The notes under the pieces are model-generated. The model was not told the DNA's origin. It saw nothing but the letters and a program-made list of their open reading frames with translations, and made no database searches. A stretch of 64,000 bases of DNA from assembly GCF_009938205.1 (NCBI RefSeq), contig NZ_AP019655.1:248001-312000 (forward strand), in the 5' to 3' direction. The stretch's first letter is position 1. Each line of letters starts with the position of its first letter. This document shows positions 53,286 to 61,346 of the stretch, one piece after another. Source of the stretch: Vibrio panuliri. Lineage in GTDB: Bacteria > Pseudomonadota > Gammaproteobacteria > Enterobacterales > Vibrionaceae. The translations under genes and the position numbers were made by a program.

Positions 53286-54230
53286 ATGACCAATTACCGT
53301 GCTAGATTTCAGATGATGGGGACGATTATCGATCTAGTGGTTTACCACCCAAGTGGTGAACAGCTGATTAAACAAGCCTACCAGCAACTTGAACATTACG
53401 CCCAGCGTTTTACTGTCAATCAGCCTCACTCTGAACTGATGGCGGTGAATCGTAATGCGGGCATCGCTCCAGTTGTCGTTGAAGATGATCTGTTTCAATT
53501 GATTAAACTGGCAAAAGCACACAGTGAAGATGTGAATAACCCATTTAATATCGCTATTGGGCCTTTAGTTAAAGCGTGGCGAATCGGGTTTAAAGACGCC
53601 AAAGTGCCAAGCCCAGATGAGCTTGAAGCTAAGCTTAGCTTGGTCGACCCAAGCAATATTCTATTGGATGATGCGACAAAATCGGTCTATTTGCGCCAAG
53701 TTGGGATGGAGATTGACCTAGGTGCGATTGCGAAAGGCTACTTTGCTGATCAAGTTAAATGCCAGTTGGTTGACGCAGGTGTTGAACATGGTTTTATCAG
53801 TTTAGGGGGTAATGTGCTGACTATTGGAGACTCGCCGAAAAACAGCAACCGAGCATGGAATGTCGGTATTCAGAACCCGTTATCAGCGCGAGGCGATGTG
53901 ATACGTGTTGTGCCGCTAAAAGGCTTCTCCATGGTGACGTCTGGCATTAATGAACGATTTTTTGATGCAAATGGGCAGCGCTATCACCATTTATTGGATG
54001 CGAAAACAGGCATGCCAATCGCAACGGACATCGCGAGTTTGACCATTATTTCCGAGCAGTCAGTGGATGGTGAAATTTGGAGTACGGCGGGTTTCTTATC
54101 AAGTGTCGCTAAAGCGCGCGCCTATATTGATCAACAAGCGGGTATAGAAGCCGTTCTGGTATCCAAACGAGGCGAGGTTTTTGTTACGCAAGGTTTGACC
54201 GACCAAGGCGGTGTAATCGCATTCGCTTAG
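53286..54230 (+). CDS. apbE: FAD:protein FMN transferase
   Basis: The 314-residue enzyme attaches FMN from FAD to a Thr or Ser of the FMN_bind motif. It has MEIDLGAIAKGYFADQV, GFISLGGNVLTIG, the HHLLDAKTGMP magnesium/FAD site and a C-terminal GEIWSTAGFLSS segment. There is no signal peptide or lipobox, unlike the periplasmic ApbE of many bacteria, which fits a cytosolic partner. It lies 82 bases after the reductase gene, and T455 of that protein is its obvious target. Confidence 0.93.
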   Translation: MTNYRARFQMMGTIIDLVVYHPSGEQLIKQAYQQLEHYAQRFTVNQPHSELMAVNRNAGIAPVVVEDDLFQLIKLAKAHSEDVNNPFNIAIGPLVKAWRIGFKDAKVPSPDELEAKLSLVDPSNILLDDATKSVYLRQVGMEIDLGAIAKGYFADQVKCQLVDAGVEHGFISLGGNVLTIGDSPKNSNRAWNVGIQNPLSARGDVIRVVPLKGFSMVTSGINERFFDANGQRYHHLLDAKTGMPIATDIASLTIISEQSVDGEIWSTAGFLSSVAKARAYIDQQAGIEAVLVSKRGEVFVTQGLTDQGGVIAFA

Positions 54231-54278
54231 AACCAAAGCAAAAATAACCTTTTTGGCACTTATTAAGCCATAAATTAA

Positions 54279-54440
54279 TTAGTCATCCGCGCCGCATTTG
54301 GCGCACTCTTGATAAGTGCGCTCACCTTCACTGATCACCACATAGCTTGATACGCACTTTTCACACAAAGCCAGTTTTGGATAGGCAATCTTGTCCTTTT
54401 TTGAGCGAGTATCGCCCTCTGTAACGTAGAATTTTCTCAT
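54279..54440 (-). CDS. Small zinc-ribbon protein, 53 residues
   Basis: A short frame encodes MRKFYVTEGDTRSKKDKIAY and then C26-EK-C29 and C46-AK-C49-G near the end: two CxxC knuckles 17 residues apart, a typical zinc ribbon. The start is ATG at 54440. It converges on apbE and lies beyond the isochorismatase gene on the same strand. Small zinc-ribbon proteins of this kind may bind nucleic acid or partner proteins; the role here is unknown. It is missing from simple length-filtered gene calls. Confidence 0.65.
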   Translation of the reverse strand: MRKFYVTEGDTRSKKDKIAYPKLALCEKCVSSYVVISEGERTYQECAKCGADD

Positions 54441-54535
54441 CGAGTACGCTTCTAATAGAGTAAAAGCGGGGGAGTATAGCCTGCGTTAAAGAGTTTGTCC
54501 CTCTTGGTGTTTTGAGCGCAAGAGAGATAAATAGT

Positions 54536-55081
54536 TTATCGGCGGATGACCTCCTCGACGCTGAGAATGTCGGCGATATTAGCGACTTCAGCTAACGCGG
54601 TTTGGTGAACAACCTGCGCAGCAATTGTTTGGTCAAAAATAGACAAATCACAGGTAGCACATGCATCATGGGCGATGATTGTCTTTAAGCCATATTCGAT
54701 GGTCGCACGCGCAGTACTGCTTACACACATATGGGTCATCATTCCAACGAGTACAACTTCGGTTACCTCGAGTTCATTCAGTACGTCACTTAAGTTTGTC
54801 GCTGCAAATGAGTTAGGGTAGTGCTTGGTAATGACTGGCTCTCCTTCGAGAGGAGTGACGCTTGAGTGGATCTTTTGACCGTCAGTCCCTTCTAGCATAA
54901 AACCCAGTTCCGGCGTGGCAGCTAAGTGCTGAACATGCACTATCGCTTTGCCGTTTTGGCGAAAGTGGTGGAGCAATTTTCTGGCATTTTCAGCCGCTTT
55001 TACTGGCTCCTTTAAGCTCATTGCTCCGCCTTCAAAATAGTCGTTTTGGATATCGATAAGAATCAGTGCTTGTTTAGTCAT
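54536..55081 (-). CDS. Isochorismatase-family cysteine hydrolase
   Basis: The 181-residue protein has the catalytic triad of the family: D9 in LILIDIQNDYF, lysine in VITKHYPNSF and the nucleophile cysteine in GMMTHMCVSSTARA. Members hydrolyse amides such as nicotinamide, or vinyl ethers. It is divergent from the GlxA-type regulator across 85 bases with a palindromic site, a common pair in which the regulator controls the hydrolase. The substrate is not known. Confidence 0.88.
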   Translation of the reverse strand: MTKQALILIDIQNDYFEGGAMSLKEPVKAAENARKLLHHFRQNGKAIVHVQHLAATPELGFMLEGTDGQKIHSSVTPLEGEPVITKHYPNSFAATNLSDVLNELEVTEVVLVGMMTHMCVSSTARATIEYGLKTIIAHDACATCDLSIFDQTIAAQVVHQTALAEVANIADILSVEEVIRR

Positions 55082-55132
55082 ATTTGTTCTCCTTGGTTTG
55101 ATATGGTCACTTTACACTCAGCATTGGCGGAC

Positions 55133-55173
55133 TATAATGTCCTAAATGGACAATATAAGGTCACATATGGACA
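55133..55173 (+). promoter_or_regulatory. Promoter and probable operator of the GlxA-type regulator
   Basis: A perfect TATAAT (55133-55138) is followed by an inverted repeat TGTCC-taaat-GGACA (55138-55152) at the expected transcription start. ATGGACA recurs 21 bases further (55167-55173), two helical turns. The arrangement suggests autorepression. Confidence 0.5.
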
Positions 55174-56084
55174 GGCAATGCGTTAGGATCGTGATCCTAG
55201 AAACAGAGCATGTAATGAAGTCAGCGGCGGCAGGGATCAGCGATATTCTGACGGTTGCTAACTACGTGCTAAATGAGCAATTTTTTGTGGTCACACAGGC
55301 TGCGTCTTCAGCATTACCGGCTCATGATGTGCCAGATGTCGTGTTTATCCCACCGCGAAAAATTGGTGCCGATGCATGCTACGACCAAGCAATACTGGCG
55401 ACGTTAAAACAATGGCATCGGCAAGGTTGTACAGTCGCGGCGAATTGCGCTAGCGTATTTTGGCTTGGACATGCGGGTTTGCTGGAAAACAGAGCGGCAA
55501 CCACCCATTGGAAACTGTGTGATCAACTTGCCAGCGAGTTTCCAACAATGGCTGATGTTAAACGCCATGAAATGGTGGTGGATGAGGGGAGCATTATTAC
55601 TGGCTCCGGTCTATTTGCCTTTCAGGATTTGGCGCTGCATTTAATTGCACGCTACGCAGGTTTTGAACTTGCCAAGGAAGTGGCTGACATTTGCTTACTT
55701 GATTTCTCTGGACGGCTACAAGCCTATTACGAACGTTTTTTACCAGACTTTAGCCACGGCAATGCGTTGGTATTAAAAGCTCAGCAATATTGTCAGCAGA
55801 CACCGTTAGATCAACAAAGTAATAAAGCCATGGCGCAGGTTTGTTGTGTTAGTGAGAAAACTTTAACTCGCGCGTTTAAAAAGGTACTCAATCTGACTCC
55901 GCAGCAGTACCGGTTGAGCTACAAAATGGATGTCGCCAAGCGAGAAATGAACATCAATAAGTCGACAGTAGAGCAGGTTGCTTTTTTACTGGGCTATAAC
56001 GATGTCAGCAACTTTACTCGAGTCTTTAAGAAGGTGGTGGGAATTACTCCGACTCATTACCGTTCTAGGTTTTCTCATGATTAA
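55167..56084 (+). CDS. GlxA-type regulator (DJ-1/PfpI domain plus AraC HTH)
   Basis: The protein (305 residues) has an N-terminal amidotransferase-like DJ-1/PfpI fold (RIVILETEHVMKSAAAGISD; the nucleophile-elbow region GCTVAANCASVFWLG) and a C-terminal AraC double helix-turn-helix (QVCCVSEKTLTRAFKKVL and EQVAFLLGYNDVSNFTRVFK). The upstream ATG at 55146 would sit on the transcription start; ATG 55167 has AAGG eight bases before it and is preferred. It faces the isochorismatase-family gene and probably controls it. Confidence 0.87.
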   Translation: MDRQCVRIVILETEHVMKSAAAGISDILTVANYVLNEQFFVVTQAASSALPAHDVPDVVFIPPRKIGADACYDQAILATLKQWHRQGCTVAANCASVFWLGHAGLLENRAATTHWKLCDQLASEFPTMADVKRHEMVVDEGSIITGSGLFAFQDLALHLIARYAGFELAKEVADICLLDFSGRLQAYYERFLPDFSHGNALVLKAQQYCQQTPLDQQSNKAMAQVCCVSEKTLTRAFKKVLNLTPQQYRLSYKMDVAKREMNINKSTVEQVAFLLGYNDVSNFTRVFKKVVGITPTHYRSRFSHD

Positions 56085-56220
56085 CCCTTACCCGTTGCCG
56101 AAGACGGTTGTAAATCGCGCTCGAAACATTATCTGAGGTTAAAAAGTGAGAGCTATCCCTATCACAGCAATTTTCCATAATAGGGAACACATCGTCATGT
56201 TTTACGCTTAGGTGTTTCGC

Positions 56221-57552
56221 CTAGAAAATCGGTTTCTTCTTATTCATCAGATAGAAAGCGGCACTAATGGCGATAAATAGAAACGCAAAATAGTAGAAGA
56301 ATGAAGAGAGTGAGGCGATAAAGTCGATATGTTGGGCAATCTGCTCTTCATTATAGCCCTGCGATACCAGTTTGTAGTAATAGGCATACAAGATACCAAT
56401 CAAACCGTACCCAAGGTTGAACATTAACCCTTTGAAGCTAAGCACAGTTGCTCGGTTGTGAGATTCCGTTTTTCGATTGAGATGGTAACTAATAAAGATA
56501 TTCATTGTCATGATAATAAAGATCAAGATCAGCGCTGGGATCACGCCATAAATTGACCAACCAAGGCTAATCCAATAGTAGGTTGCCATTGTTGCCAGCC
56601 CCATAATGACAATGAATTTCTTTGGCTCCATGCTCTCTGCGAGTTGGCGGCTTTGCCCTGCTAAAATAATTTTTAGCACACTTATCCCAGCACCAATCAA
56701 CCCAAAGTAGATAATTGGAATATCAATAGCGCGATAGTATTGGCTGTTCATGGTTAAAAACATGCGCGAAGTGTGTTCAAAAAGGCTGTAGTAGAGCAAT
56801 ATAAACAATACGTAAGGTGTCGAAAGCACCCATTTCCCCGTATTTAGTGTCAGTTTTAGGCTGGCGAGTGTCGTTGCTAACTTGGTAGTATGGCTTGGGA
56901 GCACTTTTTTCTCTTCTCGCATCCCCAGTGCTGCATAAATCGCGATTATCGCGACAAACAACGTGGCATACACCGGAATACGCATGATATCTTGAGTGGT
57001 TTGCGGTGCTTCTAAGCCAATAAAGCGGTAGACGCTTGCCATAAAATTGACATCGTACATGGCTGCACCTAGGAGTGTGACGACAATACCCACACTCGAA
57101 GAGAGACGAAGTTGAACTTGCAAAACTCTCGGCCAAGCCTCTTCTTTACCTTGATCTTTTAACGTGTCATACGCGAGTGCTTCATCAGCGCCACTTGCAA
57201 GCGCCATTGCGAGGCCACTCAATATGCGATTGACTAAAAATACCACAAAGACAAAAGTAGGGTTGCCGGTTGGAACAAAGGCGATCATCGCAATTTCAAT
57301 AAACATCACAATTGAAGATAACACCACTAGTTTCTTGCGACCCAATGTATCGGCGAATGCACCGGAGGGAACCTCCGCTAGAACGATAGTCGCCGCCCAC
57401 ACGACGTTAAGCATGGCAAATTGCGAGAGCGTTAAGCCGTAGTCTAAATAGAGAAGCGTAAATACTGGGTAATAAAAGCGGGCAAAGTAGCTACACCTAA
57501 ATATTAGGAAGTTACGAACGTTGCGAACTTGGAGAATGTCTTTGAGTGTCAT
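56221..57552 (-). CDS. MFS transporter
   Basis: The 443-residue protein has 12 membrane segments and the MFS loop motif GAFADTLGRKKLVVLSS between segments 2 and 3. The start FRCSYFARFYYPVFTLLYLD, with several aromatic residues in the first segment, and the acidic region GADEALAYDTLKDQGKEEAW after segment 4 resemble a group of uncharacterised transporters found mostly in gamma-proteobacteria and Firmicutes. The substrate is unknown. It converges on the GlxA-type regulator gene. Confidence 0.82.
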   Translation of the reverse strand: MTLKDILQVRNVRNFLIFRCSYFARFYYPVFTLLYLDYGLTLSQFAMLNVVWAATIVLAEVPSGAFADTLGRKKLVVLSSIVMFIEIAMIAFVPTGNPTFVFVVFLVNRILSGLAMALASGADEALAYDTLKDQGKEEAWPRVLQVQLRLSSSVGIVVTLLGAAMYDVNFMASVYRFIGLEAPQTTQDIMRIPVYATLFVAIIAIYAALGMREEKKVLPSHTTKLATTLASLKLTLNTGKWVLSTPYVLFILLYYSLFEHTSRMFLTMNSQYYRAIDIPIIYFGLIGAGISVLKIILAGQSRQLAESMEPKKFIVIMGLATMATYYWISLGWSIYGVIPALILIFIIMTMNIFISYHLNRKTESHNRATVLSFKGLMFNLGYGLIGILYAYYYKLVSQGYNEEQIAQHIDFIASLSSFFYYFAFLFIAISAAFYLMNKKKPIF

Positions 57553-57875
57553 GAAGTCGTCGGCACTTTATTAGTTGATGTTATCAGCATAGCGTTGCAT
57601 TGCGGATGGTAAAGTTATCCGGCTGGAACCACAAGATGTTTCCGAGTTGGGCATATTGGACTTGCGTACCTTAGATCTTAAGAATTGGCATCAGTTTGGC
57701 TCGTGACGTTTCGCGGATTTTAGGTGGGCAATTGATTGAAAGGACACACACTACAATTTAGCTCAATAAAAGGGACGCACATCTTAAAGTGGCGTTACCA
57801 ATATGAGAGCTTACTAACACGCTGTTTGTGATACTTCATGTATTCTTAGCTTGAGCCAAGAAAAGGATTCTATTT
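57553..57875. other. Non-coding region with GGACACACAC-type fragments
   Basis: About 320 bases with no reading frame. GGACACACAC lies at 57742-57751 and a related GGGACGCACA at 57772-57781. The inverted form GTGTGTGTCC is at 59032-59041, beyond the next two genes. Fragments of this kind resemble the flanks of REP-associated transposase genes I have seen in vibrios, so this may be a decayed mobile-element edge. Confidence 0.3.
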
Positions 57876-58136
57876 ATGTCAAAAAGCTCCAAGCTTCATA
57901 ATGAAGATAAACTGGTAAAAAAGGCACTTGAAATCGCCGGAAAGATGGCAAAGATGCAAGGCTTTGAACTTCCTCAATCTCCGCAACCGGTAAAAGTGAA
58001 AGCGATTTACCTATTTTTAGTCGATGCAAAACAGATCACGCCATTACCTGATAGCAAGCTTGATGGGGCTAACATTAAACACAGACTGGCACTTTGGATT
58101 CATAATGCGCTGCCAGATAACGATCCTTTGAAGTAA
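57876..58136 (+). CDS. Small conserved vibrio protein, DUF5062-like
   Basis: The 86-residue protein begins MSKSSKLHNEDKLVKKALEI, is basic at the N-terminus and ends IHNALPDNDPLK. I associate it with DUF5062, a family limited mostly to vibrios and relatives, but from memory only. It has no signal peptide or catalytic motif. It has its own terminator. Confidence 0.65.
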   Translation: MSKSSKLHNEDKLVKKALEIAGKMAKMQGFELPQSPQPVKVKAIYLFLVDAKQITPLPDSKLDGANIKHRLALWIHNALPDNDPLK

Positions 58137-58152
58137 AAACTCTGATTAGATG

Positions 58153-58182
58153 CAAGGCGAATCAATGGGTTCGCCTTGTTTG
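58153..58182 (+). terminator. Terminator after the DUF5062-like gene
   Basis: CAAGGCGAA (58153-58161) pairs with TTCGCCTTG (58170-58178) around an 8-base loop, followed by TTTG and further T residues. Confidence 0.8.
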
Positions 58183-58210
58183 TTTTTAGTGACTGTTTCG
58201 GTGCATTACT

Positions 58211-58246
58211 TCTCAATGTGAAGTGGGTAGGCGCTGCACATTGAGA
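58211..58246. repeat. Perfect inverted repeat in a 300-base gap
   Basis: TCTCAATGTG (58211-58220) and CACATTGAGA (58237-58246) form a 10-bp perfect stem with a 16-base loop and no T tract. The rest of the 58183-58441 gap holds a second perfect palindrome, CAAGATTGCAATCTTG at 58391-58406, just upstream of the YcxB-like gene, and no reading frame. Confidence 0.5.
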
Positions 58247-58441
58247 CGCATCGCTTAAATCTCATCGTCCTCGTGCGTTCGGAGCGCTTGCTTCAGCTAG
58301 TGGTTGTTTCTTTTTCGGTATTATTGATTTACAAAACTGAATCGAAATAGCTAAAGGTAAGCAGAGAGAAGGGATACAATACGTGCGTTGCAAGATTGCA
58401 ATCTTGAATACTCATTCACAGAAACCTAAAAGTAACCGTAC

Positions 58442-58936
58442 ATGTCTAACGATTTTGATTTCACTACAGAATATACGCTCGACAAGCCTTTCTTTGCCGA
58501 GTGTTTTGACCAAACTAGCCAGCCTGCTAAGTTCCCACAAGCGTATTTGAAAGGAATACTCTTTCTTATTTTTGGTGTGGCTTTGTTGGAGTTTGAGTTG
58601 TTACCTAACGGTTATGTCGGTTGGTTCTTTATCGTCTTGAGCGTAGTTGAAGCCTTCAGCGTCTACTGCAAACGCACATGGTGGCTATGGCGACAAACCA
58701 TTAGCTCAAGCCGTGGCAACAAAGTTGTGCTGCAAATCAACGCCGAAGGTGTGCGCTATAAAAGCGGTAAAATTGACCGTCAACTCGCTTGGAGTGAAAT
58801 CGACCAACTTGAGCAAAGTGAGTTAGGTTTCATTCTTCATATGGGCAAGCAACGTCAATATGTCAGCAAATCTTGCTTAAATGATGAGGTAATTGCGTTT
58901 ATGGTTGAGCAACACGCAGCCTCAAAGGCGCATTAA
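58442..58936 (+). CDS. YcxB-like membrane protein
   Basis: The 164-residue protein has two membrane segments (about 41-60 and 63-80: LKGILFLIFGVALLEF, WFFIVLSVVEAFSV) and a C-terminal cytosolic PH-like domain (VVLQINAEGVRYKSGKIDRQ, LAWSEIDQLEQSE, GFILHMGKQRQYVSKSC), the YcxB layout. The function of the family is not established. A 16-bp palindrome lies 36 bases upstream. Confidence 0.75.
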   Translation: MSNDFDFTTEYTLDKPFFAECFDQTSQPAKFPQAYLKGILFLIFGVALLEFELLPNGYVGWFFIVLSVVEAFSVYCKRTWWLWRQTISSSRGNKVVLQINAEGVRYKSGKIDRQLAWSEIDQLEQSELGFILHMGKQRQYVSKSCLNDEVIAFMVEQHAASKAH

Positions 58937-59048
58937 TACTTGCGATAAGGCAATCGCTAAGAGCGATAAATCCAGTTTGAGCAAGTAAAGGTGAGACGTT
59001 GGGTTCGCTTTGCTTGTTCTTGATGGTTATGGTGTGTGTCCCTGTAAT

Positions 59049-59573
59049 TTACTCAGTTTGGAACGATTTAAAGCAGCATACACCAGTTTGATCTTGAGCG
59101 ACTTTACACTCGTCTACCAAAATGGTTTTAAGCTCAATACGGGCTCGGCGTAAACGTGCTTTAACGGCTGGCAAACTGAGCTGATGTTTGTCGGCGTACT
59201 CTCTTTGCGTAAGACCGTTTAAATCGCATTGTTCTATTACATCACGCTCTTGGTCAGTGAGTTTTACCAACACTTTGGGAAGGCAACGTTGAAGCTGCAC
59301 CATGGGGGGAGAAACCTCCGTTGGCATCACAAACTCGTCCACTTCGACGGATTGAATCTTACGTCTGAGATGGTCGATAAAGTGGTTTTTGGTCACCTTA
59401 AATAGCCATGATTTACCATCTTGTAATGTGCAAAAACGCTGGCTATTGCCCATCGCTTTAAGAAACACTTCTTGCATAATGTCTTCCGCTTCATGCGGGT
59501 TCTGGGTTTGTTTCAATAGCCAACCATAAAGGCTGGGTTCAGCATGGTTCCATGCGTTCATCAGACACTTCAT
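59049..59573 (-). CDS. ECF-type RNA polymerase sigma factor (SigZ-like)
   Basis: The 174-residue protein has sigma region 2 (AEDIMQEVFLKAMGN, KSWLFKVTKNHFIDHLRR) and region 4 (VIEQCDLNGLTQREYADKHQ, LPAVKARLRRARIELK). The C-terminal tail holds C156, C166 and C167, which could bind metal or form a disulfide. No anti-sigma gene is adjacent, so the tail itself may be the sensor, as in other cysteine-bearing ECF factors. It lies 71 bases after the CxxC thioredoxin gene and on the same strand as the permease gene. Confidence 0.88.
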   Translation of the reverse strand: MKCLMNAWNHAEPSLYGWLLKQTQNPHEAEDIMQEVFLKAMGNSQRFCTLQDGKSWLFKVTKNHFIDHLRRKIQSVEVDEFVMPTEVSPPMVQLQRCLPKVLVKLTDQERDVIEQCDLNGLTQREYADKHQLSLPAVKARLRRARIELKTILVDECKVAQDQTGVCCFKSFQTE

Positions 59574-59644
59574 TATTCAATCTCGATTATAGTCGCGCGT
59601 GCTAATCTTAGCCGATCAGCGAGCGCGACGTACTTTCCTTGCCG

Positions 59645-59893
59645 TTACGCTATAACATCTTGTTTGAGTAGATCGCGAACTAGATCAACAGATGGCACCG
59701 AGCCGGTATGTTTTATTTCACCATCAATGGCGACACCTGGGGTGCTCATGATCCCCGCTTCAAAAATGGCTTCTAAACTGGTGACTTTTTCAATGTTGAC
59801 CTGTAGCCCCAATTCTTGTGCAACCTCAGCAAAACGTTCTGCGGTGACTATGCAGTTTTTACAACCTGAACCATAAACTTGGACTTTTTTCAT
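59645..59893 (-). CDS. Small redox-active thioredoxin-fold protein (CxxC)
   Basis: The 82-residue protein begins MKKVQVYGSGC11-KN-C14, followed by the cis-proline MSTPGVAIDGE. This is the short thioredoxin_3-type fold found beside permeases in many bacteria and archaea. It is cytosolic. It sits 33 bases after the permease gene and before the sigma factor gene, so all three probably share one transcript. Confidence 0.9.
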   Translation of the reverse strand: MKKVQVYGSGCKNCIVTAERFAEVAQELGLQVNIEKVTSLEAIFEAGIMSTPGVAIDGEIKHTGSVPSVDLVRDLLKQDVIA

Positions 59894-59926
59894 AATAGAC
59901 TCCTGTGAGCATTTGCTCGGTTTTAA

Positions 59927-60913
59927 TTAATAGAAGAAGTTAAATAACCAACCTGTGATGGAAATTGCGACCAACAAGTAGCCTGCTATCGCACCGAGTA
60001 ATCGATATTGCATAACTTGTTTGAGCATCATGAATTCAGGTAAGCTCACCGCGACAGCTCCCATGCAGAATGCGAGAGTGGTGCCAAGTGGCATGCCTTT
60101 GTCTATCAAGGACGCCATGATTGGAACAATCCCCGTTGCGTTGGTGTAAATCGGAATAGCACTTAATGTCGCGAGCGGAACAGTCCACCACTGGCCGTGT
60201 GCAAGGTTTTGTTCGAACCAGTTTGCGGGAACGAAGCCATGGATAAATGCGCCAATACCCACACCGATAATGACCCAAGCCCAAATGCGCTTGAAGATAG
60301 TACTGGTTTCATTCACAGCAAATTCGTGGCGCTGCTTAACCGTCATTTGTGTTGGCTCTAGCGCGACGCTTGGCGACGCATTTAACTCATTTGCGTTTTG
60401 ATACGCTTTGGCAAGGAAAGGCTGCAACCAGCGATGAGCTTGAAACATATCAAGCACAAAGCCTGCAAAAATGCCAAGTAGCATGCCAATGACGACGTAC
60501 ATGATGGTGAATTTCAGCCCCAATACACTGCCAAGCATGATGACAACCACCTCATTGATCAGCGGTGAAGTAATCAGAAAGGCGATAGTCACTCCAATAG
60601 GAATTCTTGCGGAGACAAAGCCCATAAATAGCGGAATAGAGCTGCATGAGCAAAATGGCGTAATTGCACCAAACAGAGAACCAAGGAAATAACCGACGCC
60701 ACGGTGTTTACCTTGAAGATATTGGCGAACTTTATCCACGCTCAAGCTGGCTCTCATTGCGGAGATGAGATAAATCAGCACAACCAATAAGACCAAGATC
60801 TTGCTGGTGTCCTCAATAAAGAAATGAACGCCTTTTGCCATCGAAGTATTGGCTTGTAAGTTGAAAATGGAATACGTCAGCCAATCGGCAAAATGAGTAA
60901 AAACTTCTAACAT
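59927..60913 (-). CDS. Permease of the DUF318/ArsP-like family
   Basis: The 328-residue protein has about eight to ten membrane segments and the family motif TPFC88-S-C90-SSIPLFMGF, plus the second-half repeat AIPIYTNATGIVPIMASLI. ArsP members export trivalent organoarsenicals; the wider family is of unknown cargo. A soluble loop with VALEPTQMTVKQRHEF separates the halves. ATG 60913 follows GAGAG; a GTG 19 codons earlier is less likely. It is the first gene of the permease/thioredoxin/sigma cluster. Confidence 0.85.
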   Translation of the reverse strand: MLEVFTHFADWLTYSIFNLQANTSMAKGVHFFIEDTSKILVLLVVLIYLISAMRASLSVDKVRQYLQGKHRGVGYFLGSLFGAITPFCSCSSIPLFMGFVSARIPIGVTIAFLITSPLINEVVVIMLGSVLGLKFTIMYVVIGMLLGIFAGFVLDMFQAHRWLQPFLAKAYQNANELNASPSVALEPTQMTVKQRHEFAVNETSTIFKRIWAWVIIGVGIGAFIHGFVPANWFEQNLAHGQWWTVPLATLSAIPIYTNATGIVPIMASLIDKGMPLGTTLAFCMGAVAVSLPEFMMLKQVMQYRLLGAIAGYLLVAISITGWLFNFFY

Positions 60914-61346
60914 AGTGGCACTCTCAAAACGATTTACCTCTAACACGTTTGAGGGCGAAAAAGGATGCACACTTTTTTGAATTTGTTTTCGATGCAGTTT
61001 GAAAGCGCGAGGTTAGCGCCAGTTGAACCTGAGAATTTTTAATTAACGCGGTTCAGCGCGACACAGAGCGAGACTTTGTCGTTAGCGGACACTTCAGCTT
61101 GCAAGAGCTTTTATTCACGACCTATTCGTGAGCTCTTGCCCTGCAAAACCTATCCAGTTTGGTTAATACAGTTGTACTCCCATGATTAGGCGACAATTTT
61201 TCTCCAATGAAGGTTATGTGCTTTCTCTCCCATTAAAAGATTAACAAATACTGTTTTTATATACAGTAATTATTGGCGCTGTTAGAGTTTGATAGAAATC
61301 TTCGGCACTTGGATGCTTGAGTTTTTGACAATAAAAAGGACTTCGA
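60914..61346. other. Non-coding region with nested inverted repeats
   Basis: About 430 bases with no gene seen. TGAACC (61024-61029) pairs with GGTTCA (61050-61055), flanked by GCGC on both sides. Further on GCAAGAGCT (61101-61109) pairs with AGCTCTTGC (61131-61139), enclosing a second CACGA/TCGTG stem. Neither is followed by a T tract. They could belong to a small RNA or a decayed element. Confidence 0.35.

Noticed and set aside
60985..61145. Possible integron attC (VCR-like) site
   Set aside because: The hairpins lack the paired RYYYAAC/GTTRRRY core sites in the right orientation, and no cassette array or integrase is nearby.
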